A stretch of DNA of 9,382 nucleotides from Sulfurimonas sp. (lineage in GTDB: Bacteria; Campylobacterota; Campylobacteria; Campylobacterales; Sulfurimonadaceae). Both the position numbers and the translations under genes were made by a program. Below the pieces are notes generated by a model. The model worked only from the letters and a program-made list of their open reading frames with translations. It did not search any database and had not been told where the DNA came from. How positions within the stretch are numbered: position 1 is the stretch's first letter; every line of letters begins with the position of its first letter. Positions 1 through 6,128 of this stretch are shown piece after piece. The stretch covers positions 1-9,382 of the forward strand of contig JAFLJZ010000096.1 in NCBI GenBank assembly GCA_022712775.1, written 5' to 3'.

Positions 1-382
1 TAAACCTATTTGGATCAATATGAGCTACACCATTGTGAGTACGAGTAAAGTGTAAACCATTTGGCACAATAATTCCGTTTAGCTCATGCAAAGGTGTCAT
101 TGAGATTGCGGCATGCATATCTCCAGCTGATGACATTAACGGTGAAGTTCTTCTTACAACATTATGTTCATATTTTGATGGTATTCCGTAAGGAAACTTA
201 TTCACTTCATCACCTAAAGAAGTTCCCCATTTTGCATGATGTGTTATATTTATATCATCTGCGAATAATGTGGCTGGAGCTAAAATTGTTGCTGCAGCGG
301 CAGCACTTACAGTTGCTGTTCTTTTGAAAAAATCTCTTCTGCTAACAGATGCTAGTTCTTCTGTTTCGAAATCTTTATTCAT
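1..382 (-). CDS. soxC: SoxC, sulfite dehydrogenase molybdenum subunit (N-terminal part)
   Basis: Partial gene: the first 127 codons are present and the rest lies beyond the left edge. SoxC is the molybdopterin subunit of the periplasmic Sox(CD)2 sulfur dehydrogenase, which oxidises the sulfane sulfur bound to SoxYZ. The N-terminus carries a textbook Tat signal, SRRDFFK at residues 14-20, then an alanine-rich stretch and a likely cleavage site after LFA (residue 41), consistent with export of a folded molybdoenzyme. Residues about 64-127 (PYGIPSKYE, NVVRR, LNGIIVPNGLHF, IDP) match my memory of the start of the SoxC mature domain. The ATG at 380-382 is supported by a GAGGAG ribosome site eight or so bases upstream. 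The cysteine ligand of molybdenum lies outside the window. A related SorA-type sulfite dehydrogenase is the main alternative. Confidence 0.86.
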   Translation of the reverse strand, partial: MNKDFETEELASVSRRDFFKRTATVSAAAAATILAPATLFADDINITHHAKWGTSLGDEVNKFPYGIPSKYEHNVVRRTSPLMSSAGDMHAAISMTPLHELNGIIVPNGLHFTRTHNGVAHIDPNRF

Positions 383-419
383 AAATTCTCCTCATTTATA
401 TTTATTTACTTGGTATTCA

Positions 420-456
420 TTGTGATAACGCGATAAATTCATATGTTTTATCACAA
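420..456. repeat. 9-bp inverted repeat in the soxC leader
   Basis: TTGTGATAA at 420-428 is exactly mirrored by TTATCACAA at 448-456, with 19 bases between. The half-sites contain TGTGA, like half-sites of the CRP/FNR family, but the centre-to-centre distance of 28 bp is much wider than a normal CRP/FNR site. It could be a pair of operators almost three helical turns apart, or a stem in the 5' leader of the mRNA. Confidence 0.5.
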
Positions 457-486
457 AGTTGGCACAAAAAAAGATTATAACATTCT

Positions 487-514
487 TATTTATAATTAAA
501 GGCTATTATAAATA
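487..514. repeat. 9-bp inverted repeat over the soxC -35 region
   Basis: TATTTATAA at 487-495 and TTATAAATA at 506-514 form a perfect dyad with a 10-base centre. It lies 8 bases upstream of the TATAAT at 474-479, exactly where a repressor or activator of the sox promoter would sit. The sequence is AT-only in its arms, so chance is a real alternative in an AT-rich genome. Confidence 0.4.
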
Positions 515-617
515 TCAATACTTAGAATATGATGATATTTATACATATTGTGTTACTAAGAGAAACATACCATGTAAGTAAAAAACTAATTAATGTAAAT
601 ATTTAGATAAAAAAAAA

Positions 618-869
618 TTACTTTTCATCAGTTTTTCTAGTGAATATACCTACTACAAAATCTATACTTTTTCTAAAAATAAGCAGTACTCCATAGACAA
701 TAAAAGTATATATAAAAGGATGCGAATAATTTCCTTTTTCTTGCATTGCTTCAAACCTAGATAAAGGATCACTCAGTAGGTCAATATGCATTATAAGTGT
801 TAGTAATACTAGTGTTAATAAGTAATAAAAGATTTCTCTTTTTATTGCAAGTTTAAATTTTTCTAGCAT
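618..869 (-). CDS. Small two-helix membrane protein of unknown function
   Basis: An 83-residue protein I do not recognise. It has two hydrophobic segments, about residues 13-31 and 51-71. Basic residues lie near the N-terminus (KFKLAIKRE) and after the second helix (RKSIDF, TRKTDEK), so both ends probably face the cytoplasm, with a short periplasmic loop containing LSDPLSRFEAMQEKGNYSHP. The ATG is preceded by AAAGGAAAAG, a good ribosome site. The gene starts 11 bases after the stop of the upstream acidic protein gene, so the two are almost certainly co-transcribed. It lies between a sulfide-oxidation operon and soxC, which hints at, but does not prove, a link to sulfur metabolism. Confidence 0.72.
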   Translation of the reverse strand: MLEKFKLAIKREIFYYLLTLVLLTLIMHIDLLSDPLSRFEAMQEKGNYSHPFIYTFIVYGVLLIFRKSIDFVVGIFTRKTDEK

Positions 870-880
870 TTACTTTTCCT

Positions 881-1348
881 TTAATTAGAATCGCTATTTT
901 CTGTAGTCTCTTTATCCTCAACTACATCTTCTTTTAACTCGATAATAAGTTCTTGTCTTTTGACTTTTAGGTGCTCTAAAATCTCTTCCCCAACTTCTTC
1001 TCTATCTTGCCAATCCAATGCATGGTAAATATCAAAAAGTTTCTTAAAGTATTCGTAATGACTATCACCACTTGTTACTTTGAAAAAATAAAATCTTCTA
1101 AAACTTATATCATTAATATCACATATTGCTATTTTTTTTCCTACACTATCTGGATACACTTCTTCTTTAATCCAACTCATAAAAGTATCAGATTCTCTAA
1201 ACCAATTGTAAAGATGTAAATCCGTCTCTTTAAAAAACTCATAGCTTTGCATTTGTTCATCGTTTAATTCAAAAGAGTAAGTTTTCTCATCTAGTTCAAA
1301 TGAATCTTTGGTCTCATCATAGATAACAAATTCAAATTTTATTTGCAT
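881..1348 (-). CDS. Acidic hypothetical protein
   Basis: A 155-residue soluble protein I do not recognise. There is no signal peptide and no membrane segment. It is rich in aspartate, glutamate and aromatic residues (YEFFKETDLHLYNWF, RRFYFFKV), and its last 25 residues or so are a highly charged, probably disordered tail (EDVVEDKETTENSDSN). The ATG has an AGGA ribosome site upstream. It forms a two-gene unit with the small membrane protein 11 bases downstream and sits behind the flavoprotein gene, separated from it by a terminator-like hairpin. The compositional bias matches real coding sequence, and the overlapping plus-strand frame is a shadow. Confidence 0.72.
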   Translation of the reverse strand: MQIKFEFVIYDETKDSFELDEKTYSFELNDEQMQSYEFFKETDLHLYNWFRESDTFMSWIKEEVYPDSVGKKIAICDINDISFRRFYFFKVTSGDSHYEYFKKLFDIYHALDWQDREEVGEEILEHLKVKRQELIIELKEDVVEDKETTENSDSN

Positions 1349-1407
1349 GTATAAATCCTGCTTGTAAAAATATTTTAGTTGGAAGAGTGAAAAAAGAGTG
1401 GAAATTG

Positions 1408-1431
1408 AGAGAAGGAAAAGTTTCCTTCTCT
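1408..1431 (-). terminator. Terminator-like hairpin after the flavoprotein gene
   Basis: A near-perfect stem of about 10 bp (AGAGAAGGAA with TTCCTTCTCT, loop AAGT) begins 9 bases after the flavoprotein stop codon. On the minus strand the following bases are only moderately T-rich, with a T run about ten bases further on (1391-1396), so it may be a weak intrinsic terminator or an mRNA 3'-end stabiliser. It separates the cytochrome/flavoprotein operon from the two small genes. Confidence 0.55.
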
Positions 1432-1439
1432 TATTTGTA

Positions 1440-2921
1440 TTAAGCCTGCGCTGTCTTAATCATTCCAATCATCGTCATTGGTTTAAGCGCATACATCTTC
1501 ATTAACCACCAAACCCATCTTTCAACAGTTGGGTCTAACGGAAATAATGGAGTGGGCTTAACAGTCCAATCAAACTCAGCGAGCATCACTCTACCAATAT
1601 CTGTAATAAGAGGACAAACTGTATACCCTGCATACTTGGATGGTGGTGCCTTACCTTCCATTTGAGCTATAAGATTGTCTACAAGAACTTTATATTGCTT
1701 TCTTACAGATCCACCAGTTTTACCCATTGGAACTTGAGCAACATCACCAATTGAGTATATATTGTCATATTGGAAATGTTGAAGAGTTTCTTTATTTACT
1801 GGCACCCAACCTGCAGCTGAACCAACATCAGACTCTCTAATTTCTCTTGGAGCTACTGCATCAGGAGAAATATGTAAAAAATCATACGCTATTTCTACTT
1901 TTTCATGCTTAGGAATAACTTCATACTCTTTCATGATTGGATCCCAAGGACCTTTTTCTTGCCATTTTGCATCAAATACTGCAATTTTGTTCTCTTTTTG
2001 CACTTCTATGAGGTTATGTCTATAATTCCACTTAAAATCTGCTCTTATAAACTGACCTAAAACTGCATCATGATATTCAGGAATACCAAACATTGCACCA
2101 CCATTTGTACAAAATAGCATCTCTACATTATCTCTTACTCCAGCTTCTTTAAGTCTAGCATGCGCAAGATTCATGATTTTCTTTGGAGCACCACCACATT
2201 TTATTGGCGTACTTGGATGTGTAAAAAGAAATCGAAGTGGTTTTTCAGGACTAGCAGCTTTAGCATCTTCAATTTTCTTTTGCAGAATTTCCCAAGTTCT
2301 CTCAGAACCCTCTGCTGTAAAAATTGAACAAATATCATCACCCAAAACTTCTAATAGTTTAGAGTTATCACCTGAAGAATAAACACGACCAGCTTCTTCT
2401 AGTCCTTTGAGTCTTTCAAAGTCCATCTGTAAACCAGTAGCTAGAATCATGTAGTCATACTCTACTTTTTGACCTGTATTCGTTGTTACATAGTTTTTTT
2501 GAGGATTGAATCCTATAACTTTTTCTGGAATCATTTTTACACCATCTGGCACAAAATCATCTCTTTTATATTTAATATCATCTAAATCCCAAAGACCTGC
2601 TGCTATAAGCGTTTGTCCTGGTTGATAAGATACTGAAAGTTCTTCTGGTTCAATTACAGTAATATCTGGATCACTAAGCTGTGAAGTTAGTCTTCTCGCT
2701 GTACTCATACCAGCTAGACCACCACCAACGATAAGGATTCTTCCTTTCGCATCAGTTTTTACTATTTCTTCTTCAGAAGCTTGAGCATTTGTAGCACCAC
2801 CCATTAAAAAACCAGCACTTGAAAGACCTGCTAACTTTAGAGCATCTCTTCTATTCATACCCTTAGCTGCTAAATCTTTATCCATTTCCGATAACATTTT
2901 GTTAAGATATTTATTATCCAT
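1440..2921 (-). CDS. Tat-exported FAD-dependent sulfide:quinone oxidoreductase-like protein (type II SQR family)
   Basis: A 493-residue flavoprotein. Residues 23-29 (NRRDALK) plus a hydrophobic stretch and AQA at 46-48 form a Tat signal, so the mature enzyme should be periplasmic. The FAD-binding Rossmann motif GGGLAG is at 66-71 and the second ATG motif (ILATG) at 159-163. IKCGGAPKKI (240-249), LHISP, AAGWVPVNKETLQH, IYSIGD and YAGYTVCPL follow the same order as in mitochondrial/bacterial type II SQR. The C-terminus (about 468-490) is aromatic and hydrophobic, like the SQR membrane-contact helices. Cysteines are C198, C242, C271 and C436. C242 matches one redox cysteine, but where I expect the second (GDC in human SQOR) this protein has GDV (V394). 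It follows a cytochrome c gene by 30 bases, an arrangement like FccAB or SoxEF. The ATG has an AAAGGAT ribosome site. Substrate is inferred; other sulfur compounds are possible. Confidence 0.82.
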   Translation of the reverse strand: MDNKYLNKMLSEMDKDLAAKGMNRRDALKLAGLSSAGFLMGGATNAQASEEEIVKTDAKGRILIVGGGLAGMSTARRLTSQLSDPDITVIEPEELSVSYQPGQTLIAAGLWDLDDIKYKRDDFVPDGVKMIPEKVIGFNPQKNYVTTNTGQKVEYDYMILATGLQMDFERLKGLEEAGRVYSSGDNSKLLEVLGDDICSIFTAEGSERTWEILQKKIEDAKAASPEKPLRFLFTHPSTPIKCGGAPKKIMNLAHARLKEAGVRDNVEMLFCTNGGAMFGIPEYHDAVLGQFIRADFKWNYRHNLIEVQKENKIAVFDAKWQEKGPWDPIMKEYEVIPKHEKVEIAYDFLHISPDAVAPREIRESDVGSAAGWVPVNKETLQHFQYDNIYSIGDVAQVPMGKTGGSVRKQYKVLVDNLIAQMEGKAPPSKYAGYTVCPLITDIGRVMLAEFDWTVKPTPLFPLDPTVERWVWWLMKMYALKPMTMIGMIKTAQA

Positions 2922-2951
2922 ATTTATCCTTTAATTTCTAATATAAGTTTA

Positions 2952-3329
2952 TTATAAACCATTTATATATTTAGCAACAGATTTAAGTTCCGCTATCGAA
3001 AGATCAATAGTTGCACTTCTCATTTGGGCACCATAACCAGTTTTATTTACTGGCATATAGTCTTTATCAGCCTGCCCACTTTTATATTCTAATAGTTCTT
3101 TATTTAATTTACTAACTTCCCAACCAGCTATTGGAGCATATGTAACATCTTTTGCTGAACCCTTGAAACTTGTTTGTTTACCATCATTACCATGACAGCT
3201 TGCGCATTGTCTTTTATAAATTACATCACCTTTTGGTGGTAATAAAAAACCTGACTTATAAACTGAAGCACTATCAGCGGCAAATAAAGTCACACTTGCA
3301 AATAGTACCGAAAGAATAATTTGTTTCAT
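2952..3329 (-). CDS. Periplasmic monohaem cytochrome c
   Basis: A 125-residue class I cytochrome c. It has a Sec signal peptide (residues 1-18, ending LFAA), one haem-binding motif CASCH at 42-46 and a C-terminal methionine ligand candidate, M103 in GAQMRSATIDLS, followed by the usual final helix (ELKSVAKYINGL). Family knowledge says such proteins are small periplasmic electron carriers. It is the first gene of a two-gene operon with the SQR-like flavoprotein, so it probably accepts electrons from that enzyme and passes them towards the terminal oxidase or nitrate reductase, as the cytochrome subunit does in flavocytochrome c sulfide dehydrogenase. The AAAGGA ribosome site supports the ATG. 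The exact partner and redox role are inferred. Confidence 0.88.
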   Translation of the reverse strand: MKQIILSVLFASVTLFAADSASVYKSGFLLPPKGDVIYKRQCASCHGNDGKQTSFKGSAKDVTYAPIAGWEVSKLNKELLEYKSGQADKDYMPVNKTGYGAQMRSATIDLSIAELKSVAKYINGL

Positions 3330-3359
3330 TTCAATCCTTTATATTTTAATTAATGTGAC

Positions 3360-3365
3360 ATTATA
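3360..3365 (-). promoter_or_regulatory. -10 box of the cytochrome c/flavoprotein operon
   Basis: On the minus strand a perfect TATAAT preceded by T-rich sequence (TTTGTGTTTATAATG) lies about 31 bases upstream of the cytochrome c ATG, with the ribosome site AAAGGA between. No clear -35 hexamer is visible, which is normal for sigma-70 promoters of this phylum. The stretch 3366-3443 holds nothing else I can identify. Confidence 0.6.
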
Positions 3366-3443
3366 AACACAAATTTCTTAAATAATCTATAAAAATCTTA
3401 CAATTGTCTGATTTGAGGAAAAATGTTACTTTTTTATCACATA

Positions 3444-3716
3444 TTAAGACTTTTTAACTATCCCTAAAATACTATGACTTGTATAATTATCATTTGTAAA
3501 AAAGACTATCGTATACTTATCAAACTGCAAATCTTTTATATTTTCATTATCAAAATAAATTGATTTTTTATATTTTTTTGCCTTTGTAGGTATATTTACA
3601 ATAAGTGTGTCAAGATACATTTTAAAATTTTTAGCAGATGAAGCATCCTCTTTAAGCATACTTAGAAGTATCTCTTTTAATTGTTTTTCATATAGTTCTG
3701 AACATAAAATTTCCAT
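3444..3716 (-). CDS. ParE/RelE-like toxin of a type II toxin-antitoxin pair
   Basis: A 90-residue protein with the layout of the ParE/RelE toxin fold: an N-terminal helical pair (about 8-40, with the spacing YEKQLKEILLSMLKE), a central basic patch (KAKKYKKSIYF, about 45-55) and C-terminal beta strands (IKDLQFDKYTIVFFTND, SILGIVKKS). Its ATG overlaps the stop of the upstream 48-codon gene by one base (TAATG), the usual antitoxin-then-toxin order with translational coupling. RelE toxins cut mRNA on the ribosome and ParE toxins act on gyrase; which applies here cannot be told from sequence. It is the last gene of a long operon that includes rnc and aroC. Family call is from fold-level resemblance. 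Confidence 0.68.
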   Translation of the reverse strand: MEILCSELYEKQLKEILLSMLKEDASSAKNFKMYLDTLIVNIPTKAKKYKKSIYFDNENIKDLQFDKYTIVFFTNDNYTSHSILGIVKKS

Positions 3717-3862
3717 TATTTAATCACCTCTTTTAACCAAGTACTGATATCATCCATAAATTGCATATATGGCTTATAACTTGTTTTAGAATCTTTATGC
3801 TTTTGTAGTTCATCTTGAAGTAATTTTTGTTTGTTTTTAAAATCTTTGGTTTGCTGATCCAT
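3716..3862 (-). CDS. Putative 48-residue antitoxin
   Basis: A short gene encoding 48 residues, beginning MDQQTKDFKNKQ and ending STWLKEVIK. The ATG at 3862 has a strong AAGGAAA ribosome site, and the TAA overlaps the toxin ATG. The N-terminal two thirds is charged and lysine/glutamine-rich, probably a flexible helix. The C-terminal third (YMQFMDDISTWLKEVI) is amphipathic and could bind the toxin. No DNA-binding domain is apparent, so if it is an antitoxin it may not autoregulate in the classical way. It begins 16 bases after the PAS gene stop and is probably transcribed with it. Position and overlap are the main evidence for the role. Confidence 0.6.
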   Translation of the reverse strand: MDQQTKDFKNKQKLLQDELQKHKDSKTSYKPYMQFMDDISTWLKEVIK

Positions 3863-3878
3863 TAATTTTCCTTGTTAT

Positions 3879-4295
3879 CTATTCTTGAGATTTTAACTCA
3901 GCATAAAGCTTTGTACACGCTTCAACATCGTTTCTATCAGGTACTCTTCTAATTGAAAGATAACTAAGGCTTCCATCAGGATTTACTTTTCTCAATACTG
4001 TAGCATACACCCAATAATATCCACCATCTTTTCTGCAATTTTTAACAAAACCTGTCCAGAAACCTTTATTTAATACGTCATCCCATAAACCTTTAAAGGC
4101 AATGCGAGGCATATCAGAATGCCTTAGTATATTATGCGGTTGTCCAATAAGTTCATCTTTTGTATAACCTGCTAATTCACAAAATACATCGTTAGCATAG
4201 ATAATAATCCCTCTTTCATTAGTTTCGCTTAACACATACAAATCCTGTGCAAAAAACCATTCTTCAGTTTTTTCTGATTTATAAATTTTAAACAT
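3879..4295 (-). CDS. Single PAS domain protein, Aer/CetB-like redox sensor
   Basis: A 138-residue protein that is essentially one PAS domain (about 18-120). It resembles the FAD-binding PAS of the aerotaxis receptor Aer strikingly: IIYANDVFCELAGYTKDELIGQPHN, then LRHSDMP (57-63), W80, VKNCRKDG (84-91) and YYWV. The R-H-x-D-M-P segment and W80 match residues that contact FAD in Aer. It has no methyl-accepting, kinase or output domain, so it must signal through a partner, as CetB does with the membrane receptor CetA in Campylobacter. A role in energy or redox taxis is inferred. It sits 15 bases after aroC, with GGGGGAG as ribosome site, and is followed by the antitoxin/toxin pair. No cetA-like partner is in the window. 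Confidence 0.82.
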   Translation of the reverse strand: MFKIYKSEKTEEWFFAQDLYVLSETNERGIIIYANDVFCELAGYTKDELIGQPHNILRHSDMPRIAFKGLWDDVLNKGFWTGFVKNCRKDGGYYWVYATVLRKVNPDGSLSYLSIRRVPDRNDVEACTKLYAELKSQE

Positions 4296-4310
4296 ATTCT
4301 CCCCCTTCTC

Positions 4311-5384
4311 CTATTTATAATAATTTATTATACCATCCATACTTGAACCCATATTTAATAGTAACATGTCTGCAATCACTAATGCAGCCATCGATTCACA
4401 AACTACTGTTCCACGAATCGCAACACATGGGTCATGTCGACCCTTAAGTGCAAAGTCTAACTCTTCATTTTGTGTGTTTATCGTATGTTGCTCTTTAAAT
4501 ATAGAAGGAGTTGGTTTAAAATATACATTTAACACTATATCTTCACCATTACTAATTCCGCCCAAGATTCCACCAGCATGATTAGTCTCAAAACCATTAG
4601 ATCTGATAGCATCATTATTTTGTGAGCCTAATACTGAGGCAGATAAAACGCCATCTCCTATCTCAACAGCCTTGACAGCATTAATACCCATCATCGCATC
4701 TGCGAGTACTCCATCAAGTTTATAGTAAAGAGGTTGCCCTAAACCAATTGGCGTGCCTTTTATAAGAACTCGTGCTACTCCACCAACAGAATCATGGTCA
4801 TTTTTAGCTTTTAAAATTACATCTTTTTGTTCTTGTTCTTTTTTAGAATCTAGTGCATAAATCAAGCTACCTTTAGCTGCTTCATAATCAAATGATTCTG
4901 ATTTTACACCACCAACTCCACTAATTCCACTTTGAATTGAGACATCAAGTGTTTGTAGCATTAGTTTTGCAATCGCTCCAGCAGCTACCCTCGCAGCAGT
5001 TTCTCTTGCAGATGAACGCCCTCCACCTCTGTAATCTCTGATTCCATATTTATGAAAATAAGTAAAGTCAGCGTGACCTGGACGAAATACATCTTTAATA
5101 TTTGTATAATCTTTTGACTTTTGATTTGTATTATAAATCACCATCGCAATAGGTGTACCTGTACTTAAACCTTCAAATACACCTGAGAGAATCTCAACCT
5201 TATCAGCTTCTTTTCGTGCCGTTTCAAACTCAGACTTACCTGGTTTTCTTCTGTCTAACTCTGATTGAATGTATTCTTCGTCAATTTTCAAACCTGCAGG
5301 AACACCATCTAAAAGACAACCCAAAGCTGTTCCATGTGATTCTCCAAATGTTGAAAACCTTAATTTCTCTCCAAAACTATTCAC
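4311..5384 (-). CDS. aroC: Chorismate synthase
   Basis: A 357-residue enzyme of normal family length that makes chorismate from 5-enolpyruvylshikimate 3-phosphate, the last step of the shikimate pathway, with reduced FMN as cofactor. Family signatures are clear: GESHG at 14-18, RPGHAD at 101-106, [18 protein letters not shown] at 120-137, and [11 protein letters not shown] near the C-terminus. It starts with GTG rather than ATG. AAAGGGAG lies six bases upstream, and the start lies inside the end of rnc so that the two genes overlap by 8 bases, which points to translational coupling. It is part of the long operon running from 7652 to 3444. The function is secure. Confidence 0.97.
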   Translation of the reverse strand: MNSFGEKLRFSTFGESHGTALGCLLDGVPAGLKIDEEYIQSELDRRKPGKSEFETARKEADKVEILSGVFEGLSTGTPIAMVIYNTNQKSKDYTNIKDVFRPGHADFTYFHKYGIRDYRGGGRSSARETAARVAAGAIAKLMLQTLDVSIQSGISGVGGVKSESFDYEAAKGSLIYALDSKKEQEQKDVILKAKNDHDSVGGVARVLIKGTPIGLGQPLYYKLDGVLADAMMGINAVKAVEIGDGVLSASVLGSQNNDAIRSNGFETNHAGGILGGISNGEDIVLNVYFKPTPSIFKEQHTINTQNEELDFALKGRHDPCVAIRGTVVCESMAALVIADMLLLNMGSSMDGIINYYK

Positions 5385-6063
5385 TACTTTCTCCCTTTAA
5401 CACTTCTAAAGCAATTTTTGCTGCAACTTGTTGTGCAATTTTTTTACTTTTTCCTACTGCTCTTGAATATTCTTTATCTTGAATACTTACAGCGACTTCA
5501 AACTCTTTTAAATGATCAGGTCCACGACTAGCAACAACTGTATACACTGGAGTTATTCCAAACTGCGCCTGTGTTATCTCTTGAAGTAAAGTTTTAAAAT
5601 CACTAAAGAGAGAATCTAACGATATCTCTTTATGGTTTTTTTCTATAAGGTTTATTGCTATATCATTAACAATTTCCAGACCTGATTCTAAGTAAATTGC
5701 ACCCATTACAGCTTCAAATGCATTTGAGAGAAGTGATGATTTTTCTCTACCACCATTTTTTTCTTCTGCATTTGAGAGTAAAATATATTCACCTAAATTT
5801 AAATAACGTGCCAACTTATCAAAGCCTGTTTCATTTACAAGGGATGCTCGAATTTTAGATAAATTGCCCTCATCCGATTTTGAAAATTTCTTAAAAAGAT
5901 ATTCCCCAACAATAAGGTCTAAAACAGCATCACCTAAGAACTCTAACCTCTCATTATCATAAGGTTTTTTAAAACTTTTATGCGTAAGTGCTTCGGTAAT
6001 AAGTTTTGTATCCTTAAACTCATAACCCAAACTCAGTTGTAATTGTTCTATATTTTTAAGCAT
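5377..6063 (-). CDS. rnc: Ribonuclease III
   Basis: A 228-residue double-stranded RNA endonuclease that processes rRNA precursors and structured mRNAs. The N-terminal nuclease domain has the signature [12 protein letters not shown] (37-48) with catalytic E41 and D45, and [15 protein letters not shown] (114-128) with E117. The double-stranded RNA-binding domain spans about 154-224 and ends with the usual [16 protein letters not shown]. The ATG at 6063 has AGGA about eleven bases upstream, a slightly long spacing. That upstream site lies just beyond the stop codon of the rnhA remnant, so the native rnhA-rnc junction seems preserved. The gene overlaps aroC by 8 bases. Confidence 0.97.
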   Translation of the reverse strand: MLKNIEQLQLSLGYEFKDTKLITEALTHKSFKKPYDNERLEFLGDAVLDLIVGEYLFKKFSKSDEGNLSKIRASLVNETGFDKLARYLNLGEYILLSNAEEKNGGREKSSLLSNAFEAVMGAIYLESGLEIVNDIAINLIEKNHKEISLDSLFSDFKTLLQEITQAQFGITPVYTVVASRGPDHLKEFEVAVSIQDKEYSRAVGKSKKIAQQVAAKIALEVLKGESSE

Positions 6064-6078
6064 TTGCTAATCCATCCT

Positions 6079-6123
6079 TCATTTTCCCTCATCTCTTGCA
6101 AGTTTATCACATCTTTCATTTTC
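6079..6123 (-). pseudogene. rnhA: Fossil 3' end of rnhA (ribonuclease HI)
   Basis: The 65 bases between the TPR gene and rnc are not random. Read on the minus strand from 6123 they encode ENERCDKLARDEGK and then TGA. NERCD-LAR is a hallmark of the RNase HI C-terminal part; in E. coli the same segment reads ENERCDELAR and includes a catalytic aspartate (D134). The frame is closed upstream by TAA at 6126-6124, only a few bases after the TPR gene's stop, so just the last 14 codons survive. I recall rnhA sitting between the TPR gene and rnc in related genomes. The best explanation is a deletion of nearly all of rnhA, with the intact junction to rnc kept. An assembly error that dropped the gene is the main alternative. 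Confidence 0.8.
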
Positions 6124-6128
6124 TTACA

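Larger units (their letters stand above)
383..617 (-). promoter_or_regulatory. soxC upstream region with promoter and inverted repeats
   Basis: No gene is visible in these 235 bases. On the minus strand a perfect TATAAT sits at 479-474, giving a leader of roughly 85 bases before soxC. A 9-bp inverted repeat, TATTTATAA/TTATAAATA (487-495 and 506-514), lies just upstream of the -10 and spans the expected -35 zone. A second one, TTGTGATAA/TTATCACAA (420-428 and 448-456), lies in the transcribed leader. The first could be an operator, and the second an operator or an RNA hairpin. A run of T follows the stop of the upstream small gene on the minus strand but has no clear stem. The -10 is seen directly; regulatory roles are inferred. 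Confidence 0.55.

Noticed and set aside
5153..5482. 109-codon plus-strand open frame over the aroC/rnc junction
   Set aside because: It lies antisense to two secure genes, has no ribosome site and a leucine/glutamine-rich composition typical of an antisense shadow. The same applies to the plus-strand frames at 94-327, 1007-1219, 2173-2382, 4366-4581, 6271-6549, 6581-6823 and 6929-7129.
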